A stretch of 64,000 bases of DNA, taken from contig JAJNNQ010000019.1 in NCBI GenBank assembly GCA_027886175.1, positions 13,440,501-13,504,500 of the forward strand, in the 5' to 3' direction. The translations under genes and the position numbers were made by a program. The notes beneath the pieces are model-generated. The model did not search any database, had not been told where the DNA came from, and was given only the letters and a program-made list of their open reading frames with translations. This document shows, in pieces, positions 50,440-63,300 of the stretch. The stretch's first letter is position 1. Each line of letters starts with the position of its first letter. This DNA comes from Phylloscopus collybita (Eukaryota; Chordata; Aves; Passeriformes; Phylloscopidae).

Positions 50440-50830
50440 TTGCTGCTAATATATCTATTTGTGTTCTTTTTTTCCATCCCCTCAGAATTAATTATTCCTC
50501 AGATTAATTTCATTCTAATGAATCATTTGGTATTGCTGGCTTTATTTCATCTCTGAGATGCTAATTAATATGTCAAAGCCATCTTTAACATGAAAAGTGC
50601 TGTCATTTTCTCCGTGACTTTTCTTTTGATTCACATATTCAGGTTTTTTTTTGTCTGAGGACCTAAAATGTCCGTCCAGTGTGGAGTGAAAGAATTAAAG
50701 CTGTACAGTAGTAAAAAATATGCATATGCAAATAAAGCCTAAATTGGGAGGCAAGGGCCCACTCTGTATTTTTGTGCTGACTTACTACTTTATGAGCCAT
50801 TTCATATTATAGGCCCTTAGCAATCAGCTA
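50440..50830. promoter_or_regulatory. Candidate conserved non-coding/enhancer block upstream of DRD1
   Basis: This AT-rich, repeat-free block is dense in homeodomain-like and POU-like motifs: TTAATTATTCC, GCTAATTAATATG, ATTCTAATGAATCA, an ATGCAT palindrome and a perfect octamer ATGCAAAT at 50726-50733. It lies about 6.5 kb upstream of DRD1. The character is like a developmental enhancer, but conservation cannot be tested here. Confidence 0.3.
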
Positions 50831-52475
50831 AGGTTTTTATATACATGGACTAGAATATAAAATTTAGGAGTACATCCAGTCTCTACACTTGTCAGTGAAA
50901 TGATCAGAAATTTTGAGGTGTTCTCTATTTGTTGGTGTAGATTAGGTTTGAAAGAAAGAGTCTTGTTAGTTTGCTGTGGATTTCCTGGCACTGTTCTGCT
51001 GTGCCGCAGGGATGAGGCAGTTGGAGGATGCATTTTCCTTTCCTTAGAGCTCTCCTCTCAGCTATAATTTATTCTCATCATCCTCTGCAGTTTGGCTCTC
51101 TACCCACTCTGGAGGGAAGTGTTGGCAGGGCAGTAATCCCTCTCCTGCCCCGTATCTCTGGCAGATGGAAATCCCAGAAAGAAAAGGGGGGAAATTTTAG
51201 GTTTCCCTGCTTGAGCAATTTCCAGGGTGATTTAAGATCCAGTAAATGGCCTTTGGATTGGTGGAGCAGGTCGAGCTGCGAGAAGAAGGTCACTCCAAGT
51301 ATTCCTTGTGGTAAAATTTTCTTTCTGTGATCCTGTGGGAGTGAGTGGGTGGAACTGGAAAAACCCCATAAAAAGTCACTGCATGAGCTCTGCAGATTAA
51401 ATAACACAGTTATTGGCAGCATCACACCGAGTTTAAATTACCCACAGCTCCTGGGGCTGGGGACTGTGCAGGTGACAGCTTCTGCTTGGATCCCTGGCAG
51501 CAGGTTTGGTACTTCTCTTTCTTTCCTGTCTTCCTCATCTCTCCAAAAAGAACCATTCTGTTATAAAATCAGCTGGGGGGCTGAACCAGCTGAAATCTGC
51601 TCTGGGGGGATGCAGAGAGGGATCACTGGGGAGGGAGGCAAAGGGGAGCAGAGCCTGAACAGGCTCTGAGCAGGAGGGGGCTGGGAGGGGAAGACGGAAC
51701 AACCAGAGGATGGGTTTCCAGCACTCCTAAAGCCTGTGGGTGACACGAGGCTGCCTTTTGAGAGGCTGCTGCCTCATCCCCTGCAGAGCAGAAATCCTTT
51801 CTGCAGGCTCCATGTGCTGTGGCCCAGGGGTGGAGTTGGGCCCTCCTGGCTGGGAGTGAGGCTGTGCTGATGCATCAATGCCTGAGAAGGGAGATGCCAG
51901 GGGAGCAGCAGTGCCTGGTCCTGCCTTCTGAGCACCCTGCAGCCAGTGCATGAGCTCCAGATCCTGGGAAGCAGTAGCACTGCACAGCAAATCCTTACCA
52001 TTTATACCCTCCTGCACTGCCCTCTGTGTCCAGCCTGAATGAGCCCCCTCAAATGAGTCACTTTAATTCACACATGGTGTTTCTCTCTGGGCTTGTTGTA
52101 TTTTCCTTTTCCCTGCCAGTGGTCAGATTTCCTCACATGCTTCATGTACGTGTATGAGTGACCTGATACCCAGGGATGCTCCGTGGCTGCCACTGGAAAA
52201 ATAGCTCACAAGTCAAAATGCACAAGGGCCCTGGATATGCTCTCTGAGATCAGCCCTGCAGAATCTGCCAGGCACTGAGGGCCAGCTGCAGTGACTATAA
52301 TCTACAGTCAAAAAACCAGTGCCCACACTCAAATACTGAATATTTAGGCCTCTTGTTGTCTGCCTTTGGGGACTAGAAATCATTTCTCTCACTGATCCTT
52401 TCTCCCTGCTGATGGATCTTTATCATTCAAGAGTGAGTTTGAAATCCTTGGAGATGTTAGCAGTGGTTTGTTTTG

Positions 52476-52498
52476 TTTTTTTTTTTTTTTTTTTTTTT
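52476..52498. repeat. Poly(T) tract, 23 bases
   Basis: A pure T run in the SFXN1-DRD1 intergenic region, with no associated gene remnant seen. Confidence 0.95.
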
Positions 52499-54769
52499 CT
52501 GCTGCCACTTTTTGCTCTGTGATTTTGTAGTCACCAGTGTGGTTTTCCTCCTGGAATGCACAACATGATAATACAAATTTAAACAATGTGCTTCACTGAT
52601 CTTTAAAAGACTTCAGAGCTGTTTGATTTCTAGGAACCCTTGACTTTTCAAAGAAGGTTACATCGAGGCTAAATTTATCTTGGCTTATTATTATAACCAG
52701 TTATTTACAAATTTGACAGCTCTTTTAGACATTATGTCTGATAATGTGCCTCAGCTACTTTCATGTTTAATAAATCCCATGCTTGCAGACACCAAAAAGT
52801 CCTCCTGAGGATGATGTGAGTACAATTTGTATCCAAATACTACAATACATTTTGTAAATTCTGCTAATCTTTCCCCAGGTCTAGTGTGTGTACTATTTAG
52901 GTTAAAGAATATTCATCTCTGAATGCAAGATCTGGACATTGTTCAACTTGGACTTGATCTTCCAGTAGCTAATTTCTGCTTGAATTAAGATCATTTGGAT
53001 CAAAGTGCTGCTCAGTATTTACATTTTTAAGTCTTCATATGGACCAAGAAGGGCCTTCTCCAACCAGTATCTCCTGGGAGGAGCAGGTGGGAATAAAGAC
53101 ACAAAAGCTTTCCTGTGCTGGCCATTGCTTTGATTCCAGCAGCAGTCTGCAGTGATTAAAAGCCATTAAATAAAGTTAAGTAGCTGTTTTATGTGGGTAC
53201 CCAGGGAGGATTTAACAAGCTCTGTGCTTGTTTTTGAATCTCCAGGAAACATCTGCACCATCCTCCTGTTGCTGACAGTTTCAGGCAAACCCAGAGCTGA
53301 ACCAGAGCTGATTCTGCTTGCACTGGCTGGGGACAGCCTGGTCGGAGAGCAGCAAAAGGAAAAATGACCCAACACTTGTGTAACTGGCTCCCAGAGTTGT
53401 GGCAATCTGCTGCCTAATCCCAGCATTAAATGTACCTAAATAATAATAGGGGTGTAGTGGATTTTGCCTTTGTTCCTCATCTGGGTACACTGTTAAGTTA
53501 TGAAAGTTTTAAAACCTCATAAATTAGCAGAAGTGACAAATGAGTACAGCAGGGTGCCCTGGATGAACTGCTGGTGTTTGAAACTGCTGAAGGAGCTTTG
53601 CAGTCAGGGCTGAGCCAGACCTCACGTTCATCCCTGGACTGGTCACACAAACTTAGGGAATAGACAGGAGAGAGGCTCTGGCTTCTGAAACTGATGCTTG
53701 AATTGCCAAAAAACTAAGGGCTGTGAGAGTCTTATAAGCTGCTGTGAGTAGTCCCAAAAGGCTTTTTTGTAATGTCAGATTCAAGTGAAACCCTCACTCA
53801 CATCAGCAGCATTAGGTTCTTCCAATACTGAACCCAGCCTCTCCCCAGGAAAGGCCACTCTCTGGTAAAAATGAACTGAAGAGTTCATTGGAGGAGCTGA
53901 TAAGCAGATGCCTGAGACTTCTCTCTCCTCTGCAACGTGTACCTCAGTATTTCTTTCCACTATGCCTCAAAAATGTTGCTTTTTGGGCAAGTGCAAGTTG
54001 TGATTTCTCCTGGAATAATCCAGGATGGCTGTGGTTGAAGGTCATTTTAGGAGAGCCTCTGTAAGTTATTGCAAATAAAATAAAGTGTGCTCAGTGACTT
54101 CTTCTGCAGGCAATGTTCCCCTCAGCCCAGGGTTTCTGTGGAAAAACAGGAACGGGCTACCTTTGCAGCAAATACTTATCATGCACTAAACCTCACTGGT
54201 GTGGAGCTTTAAGAACAGGAGACAATAGAAAAAGGGATCTTGAAAATAGAAAAAGAAAACTCACAGTGAGTTTCATTAGAGATCTCAATTACCAAACAGC
54301 GCAGGATTCATTTTCTTGTCTATTTTCACCCCCCCTAGGGATGAATGATGATTAAAGGACAGGATAATAAGCAGGGGGAGGGCAGGATGAGAACTTGGTG
54401 AGAAGCAGTTAAAATTTGTAAAAAAAGAAAGAGAAGGGGAAAGGAAAACAAGTGTTTCAATTAACTAGTCAAGGTTAGCTTAGCACTGTCTCTGCTTTAA
54501 GTGATGAGAAATTATAGATGGCTCAAAAGCAACTCCACAAGTGCTGGACCCCACAGAATTTATGTTGACAACTTATCAAGAGTATTTGTTCTTCTAGGAG
54601 GTTTTTAAACCTCCCTGTGAAGCCTTTTATATTTATTTTCTGATTTTTGGGGGGTAAGATTCCTATGCAAAGGCTGCAAGTCAAATCTTTCCCTGCCTGT
54701 TGCAGCTAAGGTAAGCAAGAAAAGACCCTTTTGTAGAAAGAATGATTTGAGGAACAACCACTCTGGTTT

Positions 54770-55960
54770 TGGTGCTCTCTACCGAACGGGGCGCGGCGGG
54801 AGGATGTGGGAGTTTGCCAAGAGGTTTTGGAGGGAGCTGCGGGTCTGCTCGGATGGGCTTTCCCTGCCCTCGGGGATGCCCGCTCGGCGGCTCCGCAGTG
54901 TTTGTTCCCCTCCGTGCCCTCGCCTGAGCCCGCACGATCCAGTCGGGACGCGGGACCTGTCCGTGGCTTTTCCCCGCTCCCTGCCCGCGGGGTGACGATG
55001 CCGGCCGCGGTGTGAGCCGCGGGGCCGGGCTGGGAGCGCTGCGGGAGGCGTGCGGCCGCTGTCCCCCGTCCGTGCCACCCCCGCCCAGGAGAGGGAGCCC
55101 GGCGGCCGCGGCTGCGCCGGGAGCGGGGGGCTGCGCCAGGCGGGGGGCGGCGCGCACGGAGCGCTGCCCCGGCCGATCCCCCAGCCCCGGCCCCTGCCCC
55201 ACACTCCCGAGCGTGCACCGGGCTGTCGCCGCTCCCCCGGGTGGCGGTGCCTCGCCCCGCGGCCCCTCCCGAGCGTCGCCCATCGCGGAGGCGCGGGGCC
55301 GGTACTCACTGTCCGCATCAGCGCACCGAGCGCGGCTCGCAGCGCCCCGCGCGTCCCGCAGCTCGGGACGTCAAAGTAATCCCGTCTGCGCTAAACTCCA
55401 CCAGAGCCACTCCCGGAGCCCCGCTCTGCCTCTCGCCCCGGCTGCCCGGGACGTTTTCTCCCAGGAAGGCAGGAAAAACTGCCCAGAAGAAGCGGCGCCC
55501 GAGCGAAGATGTTAGAGGAGGCGAAGGGGGGTGGCTTTTTGCCCGCTGCGTGCCTCCATGCCTGTCATCCCCCTGTCTTAATCCTTTAGGAAGGAGCCGC
55601 CAGGCAGACAGAGAGTTCCTGGAGGGGCCATGCTGCCGAGCCCTGCCCCGGGCAGAAGGAAGCCGGGAGATGCGCGGCCCGGGGCGGGCAGCGGGAGAGC
55701 GTAAGGAGCTGCCTTCGCCTGCGCCTTTCCGAGAGGCAAAAAGCATGGTAAGAGCTGGACTCGATCCCTGGAGCGCAGCCCCGCTGAGCAGGAGGTGGGA
55801 TTATTCCGGAGTAGTTATGGAGAGCTATAACCTGGCAGCGGAGTGTTAAAGCGACTTTTTCCTGCTGGAAGAGGAACCCACTGCGGGCATCGCCGGCCTG
55901 GTGGCCGAGGGAAGGTCACTCGGGTCCTTCTCCGCCTCTCGCCTCTTTCTTCATCCGGCA
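54770..55960. promoter_or_regulatory. DRD1: CpG island, likely DRD1 promoter and 5'UTR exon region
   Basis: This 1.2-kb block is dense in CpG and GC boxes and lies 1.2-2.4 kb upstream of the DRD1 start codon. A strong plus-strand donor, AAGCATG|GTAAGAG, occurs at 55747/55748, and a candidate acceptor (TTTTCCCTCAG) at 57117 ends 8 bases before the DRD1 ATG. Mammalian DRD1 also has an intron in its 5'UTR (established knowledge), so a spliced leader is plausible. Open frames on both strands look compositional. Non-coding sequence from 55960 to 57110 shows nothing else recognisable. Confidence 0.6.
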
Positions 55961-57125
55961 AACGACCGAGGGAAAAACTGGTAATCGGCTCTTGCTAGTG
56001 TTGGGAATACCGTGCCTTTTGCCTGGGATGATTTGCCCTGATGTGCCGCCTCAACGGGATGTACAAAGCGCGACTGGGAGTGATGCGGCCAACAAAGTTT
56101 GCAGAGTGATCAGCAGGGGCCGTGGGATGGAGGGAACTGGGCACACACCAGCAGGGTCCGTCACGCACCGTCCGACGGCACAGACCTGCTGCTCCCTTGA
56201 AAACTAACTCCTGGTGGTCCAACTCTTACTTCTCCCCTGCCAATTTACACTTTCAGGGAAAAAAACAAACATATACACGATGCAATGCAGTGTTCCTGTG
56301 TTGGTTTTGTATATAAGATTTGCTATGCAATTCCAAATCTAAAACAGGAGGAGAGACGGCCCTGCGTCCCAGAGCAAACAGGGAATCAGAGGTGAAAGGT
56401 AGGAGCGAGCATTTCTTGTTTAAGTCAAACTAAATAACCTGAGCTACTTCTTGCTGAGAACCTTTAAAACACACCTTCTGTATGTTTATTTCTTTTGTCT
56501 CAGAAATGTAAACCAGTTTGAAACGAAGTGAAGATTTGCTTTCTGATACTGCCAAGAAACAGAGGACTGGTGCATTTTGTAACAGGGAATGTACCGAGGA
56601 GGAAGGATGGAGTGTTTCTTCAGTGAGACGTTTAGGGAACTAGAGAAAAGGCATCTTGCCTAATACGCTTCAGTAAATATGAAGGGCTGGTGCAGTGGAC
56701 ACGGGAAACACTCGATCAATAGTCTATTTAAGTGGGAATAGATGCAAGCATGAAAAAGTGATTGCTTTACTGTGTGTGGGGTGTGTTTGCAGAGGACGGC
56801 AGCAGAACATTTACAGGTGAGCTGTCTGAGGCTACTCCATGCCGGGGTGGTACAGTGTGTTTCTGAAGGGATCGCTAAAAAAGCCCTGTTTGTAGGGTGG
56901 ACTGTGTTTGTGCATTTTCAGTTCCTGCTCACAGAGCTTTCAGGATGTTGTTCAGGGTGATTCAAAGAGGGTGAGGTCCATCCGGGGGCGAAGGGACTGT
57001 AGGAAAAGACCTTTGGTCGGTTTGGTGATGAGTAACTAATGGACGTCTGATGTCTCTGATCTCTGCAAGGAGAGGAATTGGTGTCGTCATGAGAATCATG
57101 ATATGATTTTCCCTCAGGAGAAACT

Positions 57126-58484
57126 ATGACTTGGAACGACACCACTATGGACGGGGAAGGGTTGCTGGTGGAAAGGGACTCCTCTTCCTTTCGGATCCTC
57201 ACGGGCTGCTTCCTCTCGCTCCTGATCCTCTCCACGCTGCTGGGAAACACGCTGGTCTGCGCTGCTGTCATTAGGTTTCGCCACCTCAGGTCCAAGGTGA
57301 CCAACTTCTTTGTCATCTCCTTGGCCGTGTCAGATCTCTTGGTGGCAGTTTTGGTCATGCCTTGGAAAGCTGTGGCTGAGATCGCCGGTTTCTGGCCTTT
57401 TGGTTCATTTTGCAACATTTGGGTGGCCTTTGATATTATGTGCTCAACAGCCTCCATCTTAAACCTCTGTGTCATTAGTGTGGACAGATACTGGGCCATC
57501 TCCAGCCCGTTTAGGTACGAGAGGAAGATGACCCCCAAGGCAGCCTTCATCATGATCAGCGTGGCGTGGACTTTGTCCGTGTTGATCTCCTTCATCCCAG
57601 TGCAGCTGAACTGGCACAAGGCTACAACCACGAGCTTTTTGGACTTCAATGCCAGCTTGCAAGGTGTAAGCATGGACAACTGTGATTCTAGCCTAAACAG
57701 GATGTATGCCATCTCCTCTTCTCTAATTAGCTTCTACATCCCCGTGGCCATCATGATAGTAACCTACACCAGGATATACCGGATTGCTCAGAAGCAAATC
57801 CGGCGCATCTCGGCTCTGGAGAGAGCAGCAGTGCACGCCAAGAACTGCCAGAACCCGAGTGGCAACAGGAGCAGCATGGACTGCCAGCAGCCAGAGAGCA
57901 ACTTCAAAATGTCCTTCAAGAGGGAAACAAAGGTGTTAAAGACTCTCTCAGTGATCATGGGCGTGTTTGTGTGCTGCTGGTTGCCATTTTTTGTGTTGAA
58001 CTGCATGATTCCCTTCTGCGAGCCCACCCAGCCGTCCAAGGGAGCGGAGGCTTTCTGCATTAATTCCACCACCTTTGATGTTTTTATATGGTTTGGATGG
58101 GCGAATTCTTCCCTCAACCCCATCATTTATGCCTTCAACGCTGATTTCCGCAAGGCATTCTCCACTCTGCTGGGCTGCTACAGGCTCTGCCCCATGTCTG
58201 GCAATGCCATTGAGACTGTCAGCATTAACAACAACGGGGCAGTGGTTTTTTCCAGCCAACACGAGCCTAAAGGGTCCAGCCCCAAAGAGTCTAATCTGGT
58301 TTATCTGATTCCACACTCAATTATCTGCCCGGAAGAAGAACCTCTTAAAAAGGAAGACGAGGGTGAACTGTCAAAGACTTTGGAGAAAATGTCTCCAGCA
58401 CTGTCGGGTATCTTGGATTATGAAGCTGATGTTTCTTTGGAAAAGATCAATCCCATTACACAGAATGGGCAGCATAAAACCTGA
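57126..58484 (+). CDS. DRD1: DRD1, D1 dopamine receptor (class A GPCR)
   Basis: DRD1 is a Gs/Golf-coupled plasma-membrane receptor that raises cAMP in response to dopamine. A single uninterrupted frame encodes 452 residues (human 446) starting [18 protein letters not shown]. Seven hydrophobic segments are present. Visible key features are the N-glycosylation sites N4 (NDT) and in ECL2 (NAS), the amine-binding aspartate of TM3 ([10 protein letters not shown]103), the DRY motif at 120-122, the TM5 serine cluster ([12 protein letters not shown]), the TM6 CWLPFF motif, the TM7 [11 protein letters not shown] motif and a C-tail cysteine pair for palmitoylation (LLGCYRLC). The long tail matches D1 ([29 protein letters not shown]), which separates it from DRD5. 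Divergence is concentrated at the extreme N-terminus, in ECL2 and ECL3, and in the distal tail, as is usual. The human D1 coding region is intronless too. Confidence 0.98.
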   Translation: MTWNDTTMDGEGLLVERDSSSFRILTGCFLSLLILSTLLGNTLVCAAVIRFRHLRSKVTNFFVISLAVSDLLVAVLVMPWKAVAEIAGFWPFGSFCNIWVAFDIMCSTASILNLCVISVDRYWAISSPFRYERKMTPKAAFIMISVAWTLSVLISFIPVQLNWHKATTTSFLDFNASLQGVSMDNCDSSLNRMYAISSSLISFYIPVAIMIVTYTRIYRIAQKQIRRISALERAAVHAKNCQNPSGNRSSMDCQQPESNFKMSFKRETKVLKTLSVIMGVFVCCWLPFFVLNCMIPFCEPTQPSKGAEAFCINSTTFDVFIWFGWANSSLNPIIYAFNADFRKAFSTLLGCYRLCPMSGNAIETVSINNNGAVVFSSQHEPKGSSPKESNLVYLIPHSIICPEEEPLKKEDEGELSKTLEKMSPALSGILDYEADVSLEKINPITQNGQHKT

Positions 58485-60305
58485 ACAGTAAGGTTTACTC
58501 AGCAAGACCTAATGGTGTATATTGTCAAAATCTTTTTGGGAGCAAAAAAGATATACGAGATTTTTTTTGGTAAGAACCTAAGCTCTAAGGGAGAAAAATG
58601 CACGTTTACACCAAGCCCAGAATTAATTTTCCTGGCATCCAGAGCAAATTTAACATTTCAAACAATAAACAGAAAAGATACTGGAAATTGGTTATTAAAA
58701 AGGGTATTAAACTGTACGGTTCATACTGAGGAAATCTACAAATTTAGATACAGTGCAGTTACAAAGAAAATGTTGCTTCTTCTCTGTACAGAGAAACCAA
58801 TTTCTAGCTAAAAGTGAGGCAAAAGATAAATGTTGAGTATTTAAAGATTAATGTTTACTAGGAGTTAAAAGATTGCTGTGTCTTGTGATAGTGGGTGTTA
58901 ACAGGTCCTAATTAAAGACTGAGGGATTGTAAAGGTAGGTAGATGCCTTCTTAAAATTATTTCTGACAAATAATTGAGCCTTATAATGAGAATGGTTATT
59001 TTTAAAGCTTTGGGAGGTAATATGTTGATACTGGTTTTATTTATTTATTGTTTTAAATTGATATTTTTCATATGTTGAAACAGATCTAGCTTTATTTATG
59101 TTATTTAAGATGTTTAAATAATGGGATATTTTTGGAGTGTCATAACTGCATTTTGACCAGTCAACCAGTCAGCACTTTATTACAAGCTCTGATAGTCTGA
59201 AGAGCTGGTGAGGGGAATGAAGGAATGTTAAGAAGCTCAGCAAGAAATGAAGGAATCAACAGAACTGAAGCTGTGTGGAGTTCGTTTGCTTGTGGGCTTT
59301 TTTTATTTTTAAGTGGGATTTCTTTCAAAAGATAGGACCAGAGTTGACTGAGTTGCAAATTCTCTTCCCTTATAGAAATAAAAGAAATTGCTGCTATTTA
59401 TTTTTAAAAAGTTTCATGTTACAGGGACTGCTAGAATGTCAAGTTTGTGGATCTGTAAATACCTTAAATATGACTACAACCTTAAGAAGAATCTGATTTG
59501 GGAAGGAAAGCTTCTTAGATAACAATTCTTAGTATATAGTGTTTTGTATTTATGTAAGATAAACAGCTTTCTCAGACTTTTCTTATTTCAAGTCTTGGAT
59601 ATCTTTTCTGAACAAACACACTGGGTTATAGTGGTAGGAAGGTCCTTGTTATCCTGCAGGACCACCTGGACCCTGCTGTCTGTCTGCTCCTCTGTCACAG
59701 TCAGAATTAAAACCTGAAGTCCCTGGTGCTTTACTTTGGGAGCTGGGAGGACATTACAGTTTAGTGATTGCCACATCAGTACTCCAATCAATAAAGAATA
59801 GTGGCCTCATTAGCATTTTGGATTAAAACATTTCTGAATAGGGGTGGAACTGCAGCCTCCATCTCGAAATCCTCCTGTGAACTCCAAAGAAGTTGCCAAT
59901 GTTTAATTAAAAAATCCTGCTACTTTTCCACTGTCCTTCCCTGCTGCTTTCCCTCTGTAATGCCAAAAGCAATCAGTGAGCATTAGCAACAGGAATATTG
60001 GCTGTTAATATTCAGCAGCATTTAAAGAAATCCATTTCTTTTCTGAATGGGACAAAATACCCTTTGGAGCAACTTTTTCATAACATATATATCAAAAAAA
60101 AAAAAAAAAAGAGTGTTGTCAGAAAAAGAGAACTGAGAGAAAAAAAATTAAATTCTAACAAACTATATACATCCTGCATCAGGTCTGTGTATTTATGTAT
60201 TGTGAATGTTTTCATAATTTTATTGCCTGTATGCTGCTTTCATACATATAATAAAATTATTTTGTGAACAGAAGGTCAAATAAAGCAATCTACATTGCAT
60301 TTATT
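58485..60305 (+). other. DRD1: Probable DRD1 3'UTR with two poly(A) signals
   Basis: AT-rich sequence follows the TGA. AATAAA hexamers sit at 60250-60255 and 60279-60284, just before a T-rich stretch. Many ATTTA and TTATTTATTTAT motifs around 59030-59120 are typical AU-rich instability elements. A pure A tract occupies 60094-60110. The end near 60.3 kb is inferred from the paired signals. Confidence 0.55.
60250..60284 (+). terminator. DRD1: Tandem poly(A) signals, DRD1
   Basis: Two AATAAA hexamers 29 bases apart lie 1.8 kb downstream of the DRD1 stop codon. No other plus-strand gene is nearby to own them. Confidence 0.55.
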
Positions 60306-63300
60306 AAATACATGCTGGTTTTTGGCAGTTGTATTGGTTGTGTTAAAGGGAAGGAAGGTTCCTTTATTTTCCCATTTGCCCTTGTTTGGGATCACACCTA
60401 TGAGGCAGATGGGAATTTCTGTTAGAAGCAGAGGAAATCCTCCTTAGTAGAGACCACAGAGCCCTTGCTCTAAACGAGGATTTGAAAGCAGTAAAAGCAG
60501 TTTGGAAACAGCCACTCTCTGCTTTAAATGTGTAAAGCTCGACCTACTGGTGACTTTCATTTAAAAGAATGATTTTTTGCCTTGGTGTAATAGCATAGTG
60601 AATTTGGTTTATAATATGTTTTTATTGTTGTTCTTCCTTTTCTTTTTTCTTTTTTTTCCTCTCAAGCTGTGGAGTACTTCTCAAAGCCTGGTACAGCCCC
60701 ACTGCTGGTGTCTGTTTTTTGAAGCAAAATGAACCATTTCAGCAGTGAGGTGATGATGGGTGCAGCTGAGGGTCCCTCTGCTCCTGGCAGCCCTTTGCTT
60801 TTGCCTCTGTCAGCAGATTCATTTTGAAATGAAGAAACAAAATCTACATGGTCACTTCTGCCTTGAGCAACACCATCATGACCAGCTCAGCACCTGGGAC
60901 TGGAGCTGGTGCAGGAGCTGTGGGAATGTCCAGGTCCCTCTCCCTGGCTGCCCCTGGGGGTCACTGAAGCAGCAGGTCTGAGGCAAACAGGGCATCCTGG
61001 CTGCCTCCAACCTGTCTGGGCTCCTTTGGGAACATTTCCTAATGCCTGAGTTTTTCAGGGGATTACCTTTGAGGAATTACTTCATTCCTTAAAAAGTACG
61101 CAGGCCAAAGAGGAAGTTCTGTGATTTCTTACTTATTCTCAAAAGTCCCAGCAGTCTGATATAAAAGCAAAATGCAAAATACAAAATATGGTTTAAGGAT
61201 GTCATGTAAAGCAAGGTGCTGTTTTTCGCATGAGTTCATAGGGGATGATTTGTATTCTGTAATAAATGTTTGCTCTGCTTGACCAGGAGCTGTCACAGAA
61301 CCTCCCTCCTTGCAGAAGGATCTGAGTTTCAGGGGGCTCTGTGCAGTTTGGTGAAGTGCTGCTGCTGTTGCTGCTGGGAGTGTCCCCTAGGTGTGAGAGG
61401 CTGGGGAGACACTTGGATGACTTTATTTTATTATTTTATCTCTCATTTTATTTAACTAATTTTTGCTTTTGGCTCCTTTTCCTTTATACATTGCTCCTTT
61501 ATACATTTTAGAATAACATGAATTGGCCTTGATCCTCATTTACCAACACACCCCATTTGCCCTTTGTTTTCCAGCCTTCCCAGTAAGTTGCCTCCGCCTG
61601 TCCTCTCTGCCTTTCCTCCCATTACTACCAGAGCCTTTCTGTTGCCTTTTTTTTGACTTTATTTGCCCCGATTAGCCTTTGCTTGGAAGAAAGTCCAAAT
61701 TAAAATCCTCTCCCCCCAACACAGCCAAGAATCCCCTTCCCACATCCTGCTCCCAGAAATGCCTCCCTTACCTGTTGCAGAGCCTGGGCAGAGTCAGGGG
61801 TGGCTAGCAGGGACAGCAGCAGGCACCTGCTAACTGCTTCTCTATTTATGTGCTGAATTAATTGCTCAGAAGCTGCGTTCGTTACCTGCTCTGCGCCTGC
61901 TCCCCGGCTGCTCAAAACCAGTGGTCTGCTGGAACTGCTGGTCACACCAATGTCAGGGTGCACCCCGGGGGCTGGAGGAGTGCCAGGCCCTCGCTGGGCT
62001 CTGTGGAGCTGATGGCAGGGAGCTGACTGATGAGGTTTGGCCGGAGTAGCCTGTGAGTAGCCTGGGAGGGTTGCTGGCTGTTCACCCTGGCAAGTAGCTG
62101 CTGCTCTGGAACTCATTCCTGAGAGCGTCTCCCCTGAGACAGCTTCGGCCACGCTGGTGCAACACCTCCCCTAGAGGGTCTGCAATGGGTGCCTGGGCAG
62201 AGGCAGAGCCACAGAGAAGCAGTGAAGTGGCAGAACACTGGGATGTCACTGCTCCCACCAGGACGGTCCCCACGTCTACTCCGGGGGAATCAGGCACTTT
62301 TCTCATGCCCTGCTCATGCTTTTCTCCCTGCCTTGGGTCACACTTTTCTCCCTGCCTTGCTCACACTTTTCTCCCTGCCCTGCTCACTCTTTTCTCCTGC
62401 CCTGCTCATGCTTTTCTCCTGCCCTGCTGATGCTTTTCTCCCTACCTTGGGTCACACTTTTCTCCCTGCCCTGCTCATTCTTTTCTCCCTGCCCTGCTCA
62501 TGCTTTTCTCCCTGCCTTGCTCATTCTTTTCTCCCTGCCCTGCTCATGCTTTTCTCCCTGCCTTGCTCCCCTCCAGCAGCGTTTTCCTCTGCAGAGTGAA
62601 GCTCGCTGTGTCCCTTTCCCGTGACAGGACGTGAATGCAAGTTTACCCAGATAAACCAAGGAACCTTTTTTGCTTCCTCGTGACTGAAGGTATTTTTCTG
62701 TTTGTGGACGGAAGAGGTTAATAATTCACCTGATGGCCTTGATGAAGGAGCTGTTGGCAACGAATGAGCTGCAATCATCAGATTAAATCTGAATACATTT
62801 CTCCTGTTCCCTTGTCAAACATTTTGTGCTGATTTGAGTTTTTAACTTAACAAAGCGTGCAAAAGATAGAGGATGAATGAGGAAATGCTTTTGCTGAGGT
62901 ACAGGTTTAATGACACAGCTATTGGGAGCCAATCCTAGATTTTTTTTCAAATCAATAACTTTCAGAAGCAACCAAATCTGATTGAAATCTCCAAAACCTG
63001 CTATGATTAGTATCTTGAAAGGCAGATTATTCCAGCAATTATTTTGGTTTCTAGTGTAATGATAGCAGAGTGTGTTCCTAGAGATGAACACGTGGCCTGT
63101 GTGGCCACACAATGAATGTGACTTAGACAAGGACACCGTGGTATTATTTTATAGCTTTTAAAAGGTGGAAACACAAACCCAAGGTGTTCTTGCAGTGGTC
63201 TGTGAACCAAATGTTGGGCTGCAGTCTTGGTTCAGGTGATGATCTCATCTTTGAGAGACAATCTGGTGCTTGTGCCACAGCCCAGATCTCAGAGTTGGGG

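Larger units (their letters stand above)
45930..54760. other. SFXN1-DRD1 intergenic region, no gene recognised
   Basis: Apart from the degenerate minisatellite (48719-49110), the T23 tract and the AT-rich block at 50440-50830, I recognise nothing. Open frames are short and show no family motif or splice-supported continuation. Confidence 0.55.

Noticed and set aside
54681..55849. Frames of 140-202 codons on both strands in the DRD1 CpG island
   Set aside because: Stop codons are rare because of GC content. No conserved motif is seen and the frames overlap on opposite strands.
56918..57712. 264-codon minus-strand frame opposite DRD1
   Set aside because: It is a shadow of the DRD1 coding sequence; the plus frame has all GPCR motifs and full length.
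61700..62152. 150-codon minus-strand frame as a gene
   Set aside because: It has no recognisable domain, no supporting splice structure and no neighbouring promoter or poly(A) evidence.
62185..62624. Cys/Pro/Leu-rich repeated frames such as LPCSCFSPCLAH
   Set aside because: These are translations of the 24-bp minisatellite, open in three overlapping frames.
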